A stretch of 64,000 nt of DNA from Prochlorococcus marinus str. SB (GCF_000760115.1 NZ_JNAS01000002.1:620001-684000), one strand, 5' to 3'. Positions 18,858-28,075 are shown, counted from the first letter of the stretch. Numbers and translations: made by a program. Notes: a model not told the origin generated them from the sequence alone.

Positions 18858-19059
18858 GAAAATCCTTGTTGTATTTCTTTTTATTTTAGTTATTTCAGCA
18901 ATACGAAATTCTTTTTTAAAGGGGCATAAAGTCACTCTGTAACTGCTTTTTTGAAAACTTTTATATTAAAAAAATTTTAAATCATAATGCTTTCTTAATA
19001 TTTCCTTAGAAAAATTCAGCTTATTTGTATTAAAGGCCGTTGATCGGAGGTTTTACTGA
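18858..19059. other. Intergenic region uvrA to sucrose-phosphate synthase
   Basis: These 202 bp hold no convincing gene. The region is AT-rich with a TATATT string near 18961 that could be part of a promoter. It ends with a strong ribosome binding site, GGAGG at 19046-19050, 9 nt before the ATG at 19060. No stable terminator hairpin followed by a T run is apparent after uvrA. Confidence 0.5.
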
Positions 19060-20469
19060 ATGAGGTTGAAATTTTTACATTTACATTTACATGGTCTTAT
19101 ACGTTCTAAAAATCTTGAGTTAGGCAGGGATGCAGATACAGGAGGGCAAACACAATACGTTTTAGAATTAATTAAAAGCTTGGCTAATATTTCAGAAGTT
19201 GATCAAGTAGATTTAGTTACTCGTTTAATAAACGATCTTAAAGTAGACGATGAATATTCTCAAGAAGAAGAATTTGTTGAACCTGGAGTGAGAATTTTAA
19301 GATTCAAATTTGGACCTAATAAATATTTAAGAAAGGAATTGCTTTGGCCTTATTTAGATCATTTAACTGAAAGACTAATTTCTTACTATAAAAAAAACGA
19401 AAAGCCTAATTTCATTCATGCACATTATGCAGATGCTGGATATGTAGGAGCTAAACTAAGTAAATCCTTAAACGTTCCTCTTATTTTTACTGGTCATTCT
19501 TTAGGAAGAGAGAAAAAAAGGAAATTGCTTGATACTGGTTTAAAAAATAATCAAATAGAAAAGCTTTATTCTATGAGTAAAAGAATTGAGGCAGAAGAAA
19601 AAGCATTGAAGTCTGCAGATATTGTCGTTACAAGCACTAAACAAGAATCAGTGTATCAATATTCCCAATATTCTTCTTTTTCACCTCACAAGGCTAAAGT
19701 TATTCCTCCTGGTGTTGATCATAATAAATTTCACCATATTCACTCCACAAGCGAGACAGCCGAAATTGATAACATGATGAAACCTTTTTTAAAGGATTCT
19801 ACTAAACCTCCATTTTTAACTATTTCTAGAGCTGTACGAAGAAAAAATATTCCATCTTTGATTGAAGCATATGGAAGATCTGAAAAATTAAAAAGAAAAA
19901 CTAATTTAATTCTGATTTTAGGTTGTAGAGAGAATACTTCAAAACTTGACCCTCAACAAAAAGATGTTTTCAATAATATTTTTGAAACAATTGATAAATA
20001 TAATTTGTATGGAAAGGTAGCTTATCCAAAAAAACATCTTCCAAGTCAGATTCCTGCTTTATATAGGTGGGCTGCTAGCAGAGGTGGTGTTTTTGTAAAT
20101 CCAGCTTTAACAGAGCCTTTTGGTTTAACTCTTCTTGAAGCTTCTTCATGTGGATTGCCAATAATATCAACAAATGATGGAGGGCCAAAAGAAATTCGTT
20201 CAAAATGTGAAAATGGTCTTCTAGTAGATGTTACTGATATAAATGAGTTGAAAGTTATTCTTGAAAAAGGAATATCAAATAATAATCAGTGGAAATTATG
20301 GAGCAGAAATGGAATTGAGGGTGTTAACAGGCACTTTAGTTGGAACACTCATGTACGCAATTATTTATCAGTACTGACTGAAGAATTTTCAAATTCAAAT
20401 AGTTATTCTTCATCTGAAATTAAACAAAGTTGTTTAAAAGGGACTTCTTCACTTATAAAACCCCATTGA
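19060..20469 (+). CDS. Sucrose-phosphate synthase (glycosyltransferase domain only)
   Basis: GT4 family enzyme that joins UDP- or ADP-glucose to fructose-6-phosphate, the first step of sucrose synthesis, a compatible-solute route in marine picocyanobacteria. The protein has 469 residues. N-terminal DADTGGQTQYVLEL near 24-37 and the HAHYADAGYVG and TGHSLGREKKRKLL segments are characteristic of SPS rather than general GT4 enzymes. The C-terminal donor-site motif is NPALTEPFGLTLLEASSCG. The usual SPP-like phosphatase domain of about 250 residues seen in longer cyanobacterial SPS is absent, so dephosphorylation must be done by a separate enzyme. An unusually good GGAGG site precedes the start. 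The last 67 bp overlap the convergent small gene at 20403-20648. Confidence 0.9.
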   Translation: MRLKFLHLHLHGLIRSKNLELGRDADTGGQTQYVLELIKSLANISEVDQVDLVTRLINDLKVDDEYSQEEEFVEPGVRILRFKFGPNKYLRKELLWPYLDHLTERLISYYKKNEKPNFIHAHYADAGYVGAKLSKSLNVPLIFTGHSLGREKKRKLLDTGLKNNQIEKLYSMSKRIEAEEKALKSADIVVTSTKQESVYQYSQYSSFSPHKAKVIPPGVDHNKFHHIHSTSETAEIDNMMKPFLKDSTKPPFLTISRAVRRKNIPSLIEAYGRSEKLKRKTNLILILGCRENTSKLDPQQKDVFNNIFETIDKYNLYGKVAYPKKHLPSQIPALYRWAASRGGVFVNPALTEPFGLTLLEASSCGLPIISTNDGGPKEIRSKCENGLLVDVTDINELKVILEKGISNNNQWKLWSRNGIEGVNRHFSWNTHVRNYLSVLTEEFSNSNSYSSSEIKQSCLKGTSSLIKPH

Positions 20470-20648
20470 TCAAAAACCTCAGGATCAGGGTGAAGAATTA
20501 GTTGATTATTTTGAGTTTTCTTTAGTTTAAAGCCCTTCTTAGAAAGTTTTTTCATTAAGTTAGCAGTTTCTTCAAATCTTGATGCCATTGCATCAAGACT
20601 AGAGCAGTCACTTGTTAATCCATTATCTTTCCATGTAAAAAAATTCAT
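20403..20648 (-). CDS. Conserved small protein of unknown function (81 aa)
   Basis: Begins with ATG at 20648. The sequence MNFFTWKDNG is followed by a helix-forming stretch (DAMASRFEETANLMKKLSKK), then a beta-like segment KLKKTQNNQLILHP and the C-terminal DPEVFDQWGFISEE. The composition (four aromatic residues near the ends, balanced charge) is that of a real folded small protein rather than a shadow frame. It is placed 10 bp upstream of nothing else on the strand: mraY ends at 20659 just before it, so it is probably the last gene of the DUF3134-mraY run. Its 3' 67 bp are antisense to the end of the sucrose-phosphate synthase gene. Function unknown. Confidence 0.68.
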   Translation of the reverse strand: MNFFTWKDNGLTSDCSSLDAMASRFEETANLMKKLSKKGFKLKKTQNNQLILHPDPEVFDQWGFISEEVPFKQLCLISDEE

Positions 20649-20658
20649 AACAAATTTT

Positions 20659-21735
20659 TTAAAGATTAATTTTTAAAACTATACCTAAAATTACGAGTAA
20701 AATGTTGATTTTCCAAAAATTTTCAACTATTTTTTGTTCTTTCATTCCTTTAATCTCAAAGTGGTGGTGTAGTGGAGCCATTAAAAATATGCGTTTACCT
20801 TTATGAAATAATTTTTTTGTAATCTTAAAAAACCCTACTTGAATTATTACTGATAACGATTCAATAATAAATATTCCTGAGAAAATAGATAAGGTAAAAA
20901 TACTATTGGTTAATAACGCTATAGAACCCAGAATTGCTCCAATACTTAGAGATCCTGTGTCGCCCATAAATATTTTTGCAGGATACCTATTATACTTTAA
21001 AAATCCTAAGCATATGCCGCACATTGAATAACATAAGATGCTAAAAACAAAGAGTTCTCGCTGTTCTTTCAGTAATATTTCTGTCCCTAATCCATAAAAG
21101 ACTATCCCACTGCATCCAGCTGCTAATCCATCTAGTCCATCAGTCAAATTTACTGAATTACTTATGCCCACTAGTACCAAAAAGGAAACTGGCAAAATGA
21201 AAATATTCATATTCATTCCCCAGGAGTCAGAAACTGTTATTAATGGACTGATTAAATTTTTTTCATAGGCTAACAATATAAAAATTATTGAGATGACACT
21301 TTGTAAGATGAATTTCTGATTTGTTTTTAAACCTGTGTTCTCTTTTCTTTTAATGCTTAAATAATCATCTAAAAATCCTGTTATAAAGAAACCAAAAATA
21401 GTAAGGAATAAAAGAAATAATTTTAGAGAACCTAAATTTATAGTTATTATCAGAAGTAAAATTAAAAAAGGGATTATCATAAAAACCCCACCCATTGTTG
21501 GAGTATCACTTTTTTTAAAGTGACTAGCAGGGCCTTCATTCCTAATATTTTGAAGTAAATTAAATTTTTTGATAATCTTTAGACCATTTTTCGTTGTAAA
21601 AATAGAAATAAAGAAAAAAAGCAGGTAAACCCCTGTAAAAATAAAATTATTAAAAAAATAGGAGGTAACTATTAAAGCAAAAGTATTTAATATAAATAAA
21701 GATTTAAAGTTAAACTTTTTAATCTTCCCAATCAT
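20659..21735 (-). CDS. mraY: Phospho-N-acetylmuramoyl-pentapeptide-transferase MraY
   Basis: Integral membrane enzyme that makes lipid I from UDP-MurNAc-pentapeptide and undecaprenyl phosphate. The protein has 358 residues with about ten hydrophobic segments. Catalytic signatures are GFLDDYLSIKRK (DDY), NLTDGLDGLAAG with its Asp residues, FMGDTGSL and the MAPLHHHFEIKG histidine motif. Conserved TPTMGGVFMI is also present. The chosen ATG overlaps the end of the upstream DUF3134 gene by 17 bp, so translational coupling is likely. It is separate from any visible mur or dcw cluster. Confidence 0.95.
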   Translation of the reverse strand: MIGKIKKFNFKSLFILNTFALIVTSYFFNNFIFTGVYLLFFFISIFTTKNGLKIIKKFNLLQNIRNEGPASHFKKSDTPTMGGVFMIIPFLILLLIITINLGSLKLFLLFLTIFGFFITGFLDDYLSIKRKENTGLKTNQKFILQSVISIIFILLAYEKNLISPLITVSDSWGMNMNIFILPVSFLVLVGISNSVNLTDGLDGLAAGCSGIVFYGLGTEILLKEQRELFVFSILCYSMCGICLGFLKYNRYPAKIFMGDTGSLSIGAILGSIALLTNSIFTLSIFSGIFIIESLSVIIQVGFFKITKKLFHKGKRIFLMAPLHHHFEIKGMKEQKIVENFWKINILLVILGIVLKINL

Positions 21736-22000
21736 CTTCTAATGAAGGATCTTCTTCAGTTTTATAATCTTCTTTTTCTCCCATAAGCGCTGAAAGTTCT
21801 TCTTCTTCTATTGTACTAATCTCTTGTGAATCTCCATCTTTTTCTGCAATAAGTCTGCCAGAATTTTCCAGCCAAGATAGAAGGTCAGGTTCCTCTCTTA
21901 ATGGCAACACAGGAGCTGGATCATCTCTGTGATAGCAAGTTAAAGCTGGATTGACTTCAGAAATGTCATCCAATCTAAGTTTTAATTTATTTGAATCCAT
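21719..22000 (-). CDS. DUF3134 cyanobacterial protein
   Basis: The 93-residue acidic protein begins MDSNKLKLRLDDISEVNPAL, followed by the short conserved cyanobacterial segment CYHRDDPAPVLPLREEPDLLSWLENSGRL (quoted here in parts: CYHRDDPAPVLPL and REEPDLLSWLE). The C-terminal third is strongly acidic and probably disordered (EEEELSALMG, ending in LEDDWED). The family, DUF3134, is found in cyanobacteria and has no known role. It overlaps the start of mraY by 17 bp and is divergent from the small membrane protein at 22035. Confidence 0.85.
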   Translation of the reverse strand: MDSNKLKLRLDDISEVNPALTCYHRDDPAPVLPLREEPDLLSWLENSGRLIAEKDGDSQEISTIEEEELSALMGEKEDYKTEEDPSLEDDWED

Positions 22001-22034
22001 TAAAGTCTATGCTCTATATATAAGATAATACATA

Positions 22035-22232
22035 ATGATGCATACGAAAAACTTTTTTGATAAAGCAAATTTAAAATACTTTTTTATATGGCTAATTTCA
22101 TTATTGCTGTCTGGATTATTTAAGCTTATTGGATACTTATACCCCAATGTTTTAATAATTAATAACTTTCTTCTCTTATTACTGGTTTTTGGTCCAGCTC
22201 TTTTAGTTACAATAATATTATTATTTAATTAA
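22035..22232 (+). CDS. Small two-helix membrane protein of unknown function (65 aa)
   Basis: Starts MMHTKNFFDKAN (a second ATG at 22038 is equally possible). Two hydrophobic helices can be seen: YFFIWLISLLLSGLFKLIG near 15-33 and the C-terminal stretch NNFLLLLLVFGPALLVTII near 43-61, joined by a short loop with YLYPNV. It is divergent from DUF3134 and lies 51 bp before argG. The reading frame is clean and the hydrophobic pattern is that of a true membrane protein, but I do not recognise a family. Confidence 0.6.
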   Translation: MMHTKNFFDKANLKYFFIWLISLLLSGLFKLIGYLYPNVLIINNFLLLLLVFGPALLVTIILLFN

Positions 22233-22283
22233 TTTTCAAATTCTTAACTACCTCAAAAATTTTAATTTATGGAGCAAATTTAG

Positions 22284-23498
22284 ATGCAGCAGATAAAAAA
22301 AGTTGTACTAGCGTATTCTGGTGGGGTAGATACGAGTGTGTGTATTCCATATTTAAAGAATGAATATGGAATTTCAGAAGTTGTTACTTTTGTAGCAGAT
22401 CTTGGACAAGGCGAGGATTTAGAGTTTATTAGGCAAAAAGCTTTAAATTCTGGTGCATCTAAATCAATCGTTGGCAATTTAGTTAATAGTTTTGTTGAGA
22501 GATATGCCTTTCCAGCCATTAGAGCAAACGCATTATATCTAGATAAATATCCCTTATCAACAGCCCTTGCTAGGCCTTTAATTGCTGAAAATCTCGTGAA
22601 TATTGCTAGAGAGATTAATGCTGATGCAGTAGCTCATGGATGTACTGGTAAAGGGAATGATCAAGTTCGGTTTGATTTAGCGATTAATGCTTTAGGTCCA
22701 GATTTAAAAATTATTACTCCTGCAAGGGAGTGGAATATGAGTAGAGAGGAGGCAATAGTTTATGGAGAAAAATTTGGTATACCTGCACCAGTATCAAAAA
22801 AATCGCCATATTCAATAGACGTTAACTTACTTGGTAGGAGTATTGAAGCAGGTATATTAGAAAACCCCATGCAAGAAGCACCTGAGGATATATTTTCGAT
22901 GACATCATCAATTGATAATTCACCTGATTCCCATCATGATATAGAAATTGTTTTTAAAAATGGGTTTCCAGTAGGAATTAATGATGAATTTTTAACTCCA
23001 GTAGAGATTATTCAAAAAGCTAATGATCTTGCAGGTATCCACGGTTTTGGAAGAATAGATATGATTGAAGATCGAGTAGTAGGAATTAAAAGTAGAGAGA
23101 TTTACGAAACACCCGGTCTCTCACTTTTAATCAAAGCTCACAAAGAATTAGAGAGCATAACATTAAACCCCGATGTTGTTGATTTTAAAGGAATAGTAGA
23201 AAAAAAATGGGGTCAATTAGTCTATCAAGGTTTTTGGTTTGGACCTCTTAAAGAAAGTTTAGATGCATTTATATCATCGACTCAAACATCAGTTAATGGA
23301 AGAGTAAAGATTAGACTTTATAAGGGGAACGCAATAGTTATTGGGAGAATGTCGGAACAAAATTCACTTTACAGGGAAGATTTGGCAACTTATAGCAAAG
23401 ATGATGTTTTTAATCATTCTTTAGCAGAGGGTTTCATTTATATGTGGGGTATGTCTAATAAAATATGGGCTGAGTTAAATTCGAAAACAAAAGATTAA
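22284..23498 (+). CDS. argG: Argininosuccinate synthase
   Basis: Condenses citrulline and aspartate using ATP in arginine synthesis. The 404-residue protein has the N-type ATP pyrophosphatase loop SGGVDTS at 12-18. Other family segments are [15 protein letters not shown] and [19 protein letters not shown], with the conserved GRSIEAG. The start ATG at 22284 has a GGAG at 22269-22272 about 11 nt upstream. The stop lies 3 nt from the convergent end of rpsF. Confidence 0.97.
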   Translation: MQQIKKVVLAYSGGVDTSVCIPYLKNEYGISEVVTFVADLGQGEDLEFIRQKALNSGASKSIVGNLVNSFVERYAFPAIRANALYLDKYPLSTALARPLIAENLVNIAREINADAVAHGCTGKGNDQVRFDLAINALGPDLKIITPAREWNMSREEAIVYGEKFGIPAPVSKKSPYSIDVNLLGRSIEAGILENPMQEAPEDIFSMTSSIDNSPDSHHDIEIVFKNGFPVGINDEFLTPVEIIQKANDLAGIHGFGRIDMIEDRVVGIKSREIYETPGLSLLIKAHKELESITLNPDVVDFKGIVEKKWGQLVYQGFWFGPLKESLDAFISSTQTSVNGRVKIRLYKGNAIVIGRMSEQNSLYREDLATYSKDDVFNHSLAEGFIYMWGMSNKIWAELNSKTKD

Positions 23499-23501
23499 CA
23501 T

Positions 23502-23975
23502 TTAAGATTCAGCATTTTCTTTAGTTTCAGTATCTTCCTTGCTAGAAGTTGAAGTATCTGCAGTTGCTACTGGTTGTTTTTCTTGAGATTCAACTTTCAC
23601 ATCTGAATTATCTTTATTCTCTGAATTAGATGTATTCTTGTTCGAAGGCCTTGGCGTTGGTAAAGGGCCCTCTTGTTTGACAGTCATGTATCTAATAATA
23701 TCTTCACTTAGTCTCATTGCTTTTTCAATTTTGAAGATATGTTGACCATCACCTTGATGACTTAGTTGTACGTAAATACCTTCTCTATGTTTTGCTATTT
23801 GATAGGCTAATCTTCTCTTGCCTCTCATTTGACTATCAAGAATAGTTCCGCCAAATTCTTCTAAAAGCTTGTTGTATTTATCAATGTGATTAGTTACTTC
23901 ATCTTCCGCAATGTCTGGGCGGAGGATATACATGGTTTCGTAATAAGATTGTTGATCGTTCATAATTTCAGACAA
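23502..23975 (-). CDS. rpsF: 30S ribosomal protein S6 with long C-terminal tail
   Basis: Binds the central domain of 16S rRNA. The S6 fold covers about residues 10-105, with [11 protein letters not shown], the [10 protein letters not shown] strand and the [21 protein letters not shown] end. The product is 157 residues, about 55 more than a minimal S6; the extra tail (from about 105) is Ser/Asn/Glu/Lys-rich low complexity and probably disordered. The start may be the second Met (position 23963, MNDQQSYYE) rather than MSEIMN. The gene stands alone here. Two copies of TTACGATA spaced exactly 10 bp apart lie about 45-62 bp upstream. Confidence 0.94.
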   Translation of the reverse strand: MSEIMNDQQSYYETMYILRPDIAEDEVTNHIDKYNKLLEEFGGTILDSQMRGKRRLAYQIAKHREGIYVQLSHQGDGQHIFKIEKAMRLSEDIIRYMTVKQEGPLPTPRPSNKNTSNSENKDNSDVKVESQEKQPVATADTSTSSKEDTETKENAES

Positions 23976-24066
23976 GGTCTTTGGCTCATAAATTGATGTG
24001 ATGAGCGTCTGTTCATTACTTACGATACATTACGATAGGCAATTTCTCGACAAGTAAGATCATTTT

Positions 24067-24927
24067 TTAAAGATATTTTTTTAATGCGTCATTCATCACA
24101 TGAAAAGGTACTTCTAAACCATCTGTCCAAAATGATAATGATTTTATTCCTTGGGCAACAAGCATTTCCAAACCATCTATAGTCATGCATCCTTTATTGG
24201 CGCTAAATTTTAATAAAGTAGTTGGAGCAGGGTTGTATATTAAATCGTAAACAATTGTTTGTGAGTTAAGAGATCTCCAAAATGCTTCGCCATATGGAAT
24301 CACATTATTTTCATATTTAGTTGTTTTCATCCCTGCTGGCGTTGTATTTACAATCAAATCTGCTTCACGAATTAAAATTTGAGCTTGATCATCACTATTC
24401 AATAAACCCTGCAGTTGAATTTGATTATCAAAGTTTTTTATTAATTCATCTAATGATGATTTGTTACGTGATATTACTGAAATTGTTGAAAGATTTAAAT
24501 TTATTAAACCTTGAATAACAGATCTTGCTGCACCCCCGGAGCCAAGAACTATTCCTTTTTTCTTTGCTAAGTTTAAATTTTTTAATGGATAAATAAATCC
24601 CTCTACATCAGTATTAGTTGCGCTCCATTTTTTTTCAGAATTTAATTTCAGGGTATTAATTGCTTTAAGTTTGTTAGCTATAGGGGAGATTTCACTACAA
24701 AGGTTAAATACTTTTTCTTTGTGTGGAATTGTAATGTTTAAACCTTTGCAATTAATCTTTTTAAAAGAATTAAGAACTAATTCTAGATCTTTATCTTTAC
24801 AGGGTACAGCAATATAAATTAAATCTAAGCCTAAATATTGGAGGGCAGCATTTTGCATAATTGGAGACAAAGAATGGCTTACTGGATTGCCAATTAATGC
24901 GATGAAAGATGTCTTACTTGAAATCAT
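24067..24927 (-). CDS. aroE: Shikimate dehydrogenase
   Basis: NADPH-dependent reduction of 3-dehydroshikimate to shikimate. I place the start at Met16 of the longer open frame (24927), because MISSKTSFIALIGNPVSHSLSP aligns with the family N-terminus (quoted as IALIGNPVSHSLSP) and the 15 preceding codons are not family-like. Substrate motif NPVSHSLSP and catalytic Lys in NITIPHKEK are clear; the NADP-binding loop is GSGGAARSV. The product is 286 residues, normal for the family. It is divergent from dnaK across 117 bp that contain an unusual GC-rich patch. Confidence 0.94.
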   Translation of the reverse strand: MISSKTSFIALIGNPVSHSLSPIMQNAALQYLGLDLIYIAVPCKDKDLELVLNSFKKINCKGLNITIPHKEKVFNLCSEISPIANKLKAINTLKLNSEKKWSATNTDVEGFIYPLKNLNLAKKKGIVLGSGGAARSVIQGLINLNLSTISVISRNKSSLDELIKNFDNQIQLQGLLNSDDQAQILIREADLIVNTTPAGMKTTKYENNVIPYGEAFWRSLNSQTIVYDLIYNPAPTTLLKFSANKGCMTIDGLEMLVAQGIKSLSFWTDGLEVPFHVMNDALKKYL

Positions 24928-25044
24928 GTTTAGAATTTTAACCCTAAAAGTAATAGTCTGTTCGGGAACCACACCCCGTCTTTGAGTAACAATAATGACG
25001 TCAATGACCGATTATGGAGAATAACAAATATTAAGAAGTTACCC
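24928..25044. promoter_or_regulatory. aroE/dnaK divergent regulatory region
   Basis: This short intergenic region contains a GC-rich block at 24961-24980 (TTCGGGAACCACACCCCGTC), which stands out in AT-rich surroundings, and a perfect 8-bp palindrome, TGACGTCA, at 24996-25003. There is no CIRCE repeat (TTAGCACTC-N9-GAGTGCTAA) of the HrcA type. A GGAG at 25016-25019 is too far from the dnaK ATG to act as its ribosome binding site. Function of the elements is unknown. Confidence 0.4.
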
Positions 25045-26952
25045 ATGGGTAAGGTAGTAGGAATTGATTTAGGAACAACTAATAGTTGTGTCGCTGTAAT
25101 GGAAGGTGGTAAGCCTACTGTAATAGCAAATGCTGAGGGTTTCAGAACTACTCCATCAGTTGTTGCATATACAAAAAATCAAGATCAGCTTGTTGGACAA
25201 ATAGCAAAAAGACAAGCTGTAATGAACCCTGAAAATACTTTTTATTCTGCAAAACGTTTTGTTGGTAGAAGAGTTGATGAAGTTAATGAAGAGTCTAAAG
25301 AAGTTAGTTACTCTGTTGAAAAATCTGGCTCTAGTGTCAAATTAAAATGTCCTATTTTGGATAAACAGTTTTCTCCTGAAGAGGTGAGTTCTCAAGTTTT
25401 AAGAAAGCTAGCAGATGATGCTGGTAAATATCTTGGTGATAAAGTTACACAGGCTGTAATTACAGTTCCAGCTTATTTTAATGATTCGCAAAGACAGGCT
25501 ACTAAAGATGCTGGCAAGATTGCAGGTCTAGAAGTTCTCAGAATCGTTAATGAGCCAACTGCTGCCGCTTTAGCATATGGTTTGGATAAAGAAAATGAAA
25601 AAATTCTTGTTTTTGATTTAGGGGGCGGTACATTTGACGTCTCAGTTATTGAAGCTGGTGATGGAGTAACTGAAGTTCTATCTACATCTGGAGATACACA
25701 TTTAGGTGGTGATGATTTTGATAGATGCATTGTAGATCACTTAGCCAATACTTTTAAATCTAATGAGGGAATTGATCTCAGACAAGATAAGCAAGCTTTG
25801 CAAAGATTGACTGAAGCTGCAGAAAAAGCAAAAATAGAGCTCTCAAATGCTACGCAAAGTGAAATAAATTTACCTTTTATTACAGCGACGCCGGAAGGAC
25901 CAAAACATTTGGATTTGAACCTTACTAGAGCAAAGTTCGAGGAATTAGCAGCTTCTTTAATTGACAGATGTAAGACCCCAGTTGAAAGAGCTATAAGTGA
26001 TGCAAAAATTTCTACTAGTGAAATTGATGAAGTTGTTATGGTTGGAGGCTCATCTAGAATACCTGCTGTTTTAGATTTAGTTAAAAAAATAATTGGTAAA
26101 GAACCAAATCAAACTGTTAATCCTGATGAAGTAGTAGCTGTTGGAGCCGCAATTCAGGGAGGAGTTTTAGCAGGAGAAGTTAAAGATATATTGCTGCTCG
26201 ACGTTACTCCACTCTCTTTAGGTGTAGAGACTTTAGGGGGAGTAATGACAAAAATGATAAATCGAAATACTACAGTACCCACGAAGAAATCTGAAACATA
26301 TTCAACTGCCGTAGATGGTCAAACAAATGTTGAAATACATGTTTTACAGGGTGAAAGAGAAATGGCCTCTGATAACAAAAGCCTAGGAACTTTTAGATTG
26401 GATGGTATACCTTCAGCACCAAGAGGCGTTCCGCAAATTGAAGTTACATTTGATATTGATGCAAATGGTATTCTTAGTGTTACTGCTAAAGATAAAGGAA
26501 GCGGTAAAGAGCAAAGTATTTCTATTACTGGTGCTTCAACTCTATCTGATAATGAAGTTGAAAAAATGGTAAAGGATGCTGAATCAAATGCATCTGCAGA
26601 TAAAGAAAAAAGAGAAAAAATCGATTTAAAAAATCAAGCTGAAACACTCGTATATCAGACAGAAAAGCAACTTGGTGAGTTAGGGGATAAAATCGATGCT
26701 GCAGCCAAGTCCAAAGTTGAAGAAAAAAGTAATGCTCTTAAAGAGGCAACTTCAAAAGAAGACTATGAATCAATGAAAAAACTTCTTGAAGAACTTCAGC
26801 AAGAACTATATGCAGTTGGTTCATCTGTTTATCAGCAACCTGGCAATCAGCCACCATCACCCGGGGCGGCGGGGGGTCCCGATCAGAGTGATTCAAACGA
26901 AAAAGGTGGAGATGATGTAATTGATGCAGATTTTACTGAAACGAAAGATTAA
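25045..26952 (+). CDS. dnaK: Molecular chaperone DnaK (Hsp70)
   Basis: ATP-dependent chaperone working with DnaJ and GrpE. I set the start at ATG 25045 ([15 protein letters not shown]), the universal DnaK N-terminus, not the 21 codons upstream that begin with TTG. The product is 635 residues. The nucleotide domain shows [30 protein letters not shown] and GGSSRIPAV; the substrate domain starts about 385 with [14 protein letters not shown]. The C-terminus [12 protein letters not shown] is of the DnaK2-like type. At 26859-26881, in the linker after YQQPGNQPP, there is a run of almost pure G/C encoding PGAAGGP. The stop overlaps the convergent oxidase gene by 4 bp. Confidence 0.97.
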   Translation: MGKVVGIDLGTTNSCVAVMEGGKPTVIANAEGFRTTPSVVAYTKNQDQLVGQIAKRQAVMNPENTFYSAKRFVGRRVDEVNEESKEVSYSVEKSGSSVKLKCPILDKQFSPEEVSSQVLRKLADDAGKYLGDKVTQAVITVPAYFNDSQRQATKDAGKIAGLEVLRIVNEPTAAALAYGLDKENEKILVFDLGGGTFDVSVIEAGDGVTEVLSTSGDTHLGGDDFDRCIVDHLANTFKSNEGIDLRQDKQALQRLTEAAEKAKIELSNATQSEINLPFITATPEGPKHLDLNLTRAKFEELAASLIDRCKTPVERAISDAKISTSEIDEVVMVGGSSRIPAVLDLVKKIIGKEPNQTVNPDEVVAVGAAIQGGVLAGEVKDILLLDVTPLSLGVETLGGVMTKMINRNTTVPTKKSETYSTAVDGQTNVEIHVLQGEREMASDNKSLGTFRLDGIPSAPRGVPQIEVTFDIDANGILSVTAKDKGSGKEQSISITGASTLSDNEVEKMVKDAESNASADKEKREKIDLKNQAETLVYQTEKQLGELGDKIDAAAKSKVEEKSNALKEATSKEDYESMKKLLEELQQELYAVGSSVYQQPGNQPPSPGAAGGPDQSDSNEKGGDDVIDADFTETKD

Positions 26953-28031
26953 GAAAAATAATTTTTAATTTCATTAGCAACCCATTTAGAACAAGCTGGA
27001 GCAAGTAAAATCCCATTTTTATAAAAACCTGTACATATTATTAGTCCATCTTCAAGATTTTTCATTATTGGTGAAGGCTCACCATCTGGTCTTGACCTTA
27101 TCCCATACCATTTTTTAGAAATCTTCCCTTTCATCAGCCAATTTGGTTTTTTATCGAGAAAATTTGTAAGTTTTTCAAAAGTATTTTCTTCTGGCTTAGT
27201 ACTATATTCGTCGGTTGATCCAATAATTAACTTTTTTTTTGATTTTGGAATTATATTTTTACCATTTATATTGAATTGTTTTGGCAGCGATAGTAAATCA
27301 ACTTCTGCATCATTTATATCAATTTCCATAGCTTGACCCAAGACAGGTTTTAATGTGATGTTGTGAGATATGCCATCTATTAAATCAATTGATTTTAGTG
27401 AATTACACAAAATAACCATATCAGATTTGAGGTTTTCATTACTTCTTGTTGTAGAAATCCATTGATTGTTTGATTTCCTGATTTTTATTATTTCTCCTTC
27501 TGAAAAATTAATTTTTTTATGTTTTAGATATTTATCTAATGTTTGAAGTAAAGAAAAAGGATTTATTCTTCCATCTTTGAAGGAAATCATTCCTTTTATA
27601 TTTTTTGTTTGGAAGGCTTTATTTATATTTTTGATAAATATTGAGTCTCTTTCTAAAATTCGTAAGTTTTGATCATTATTTTCATAAATAAATTTCTCTA
27701 ATTTTTTAAACTTTTCTTCATTAGTAGTTAGTTGTATTAATGGTTTGTTGATATTTAATTCACTATTATATTTTTGCAGGAATGAAATCCATTGCGGCCA
27801 TAATTCAATGCTTTGCTTCCTGAGATCCCAACTTCTACCTCTCCTTTTTTGATACATATTACCCATTAGTAAGCCTAAGGCTGCGTAACTACTATTTTGG
27901 AGTTGAATTGGATCTATTATCGTTACCTTGAAACCTAATTCTGATAATTCTAAGGCGTTAAATTTTCCAATAATCCCTGATCCAATAATAACTATGTGTG
28001 CTTTTTGAAAATTTTCTTTTAAGCTTTTCAT
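26949..28031 (-). CDS. FAD-dependent oxidase of the DAO/ThiO family
   Basis: The protein has 360 residues. The N-terminal Rossmann motif [19 protein letters not shown] with a downstream acidic residue in VTIIDP indicates FAD binding. The C-terminal half has the DAO-family segments [15 protein letters not shown] and [19 protein letters not shown]. The closest characterised relatives are glycine oxidase (ThiO, which makes iminoglycine for thiamin) and D-amino acid dehydrogenases. In cyanobacteria ThiO is often fused to ThiG; here it is separate. The substrate cannot be decided from sequence. It overlaps dnaK's end by 4 bp and is divergent from purU, with only 17-44 bp between starts. Confidence 0.8.
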   Translation of the reverse strand: MKSLKENFQKAHIVIIGSGIIGKFNALELSELGFKVTIIDPIQLQNSSYAALGLLMGNMYQKRRGRSWDLRKQSIELWPQWISFLQKYNSELNINKPLIQLTTNEEKFKKLEKFIYENNDQNLRILERDSIFIKNINKAFQTKNIKGMISFKDGRINPFSLLQTLDKYLKHKKINFSEGEIIKIRKSNNQWISTTRSNENLKSDMVILCNSLKSIDLIDGISHNITLKPVLGQAMEIDINDAEVDLLSLPKQFNINGKNIIPKSKKKLIIGSTDEYSTKPEENTFEKLTNFLDKKPNWLMKGKISKKWYGIRSRPDGEPSPIMKNLEDGLIICTGFYKNGILLAPACSKWVANEIKNYFS

Positions 28032-28075
28032 TGATATATTAGATATACTTGCTTGACTTAATAGTTAAAGATTTT

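Noticed and set aside
18741-18935. 64-codon frame on the minus strand at the end of uvrA
   Set aside because: Overlaps the conserved uvrA C-terminus for most of its length and has no family or composition support.
24982-25044. TTG-started extension of dnaK (21 codons)
   Set aside because: Sequence is unlike any DnaK N-terminus; [15 protein letters not shown] at 25045 is the standard start.
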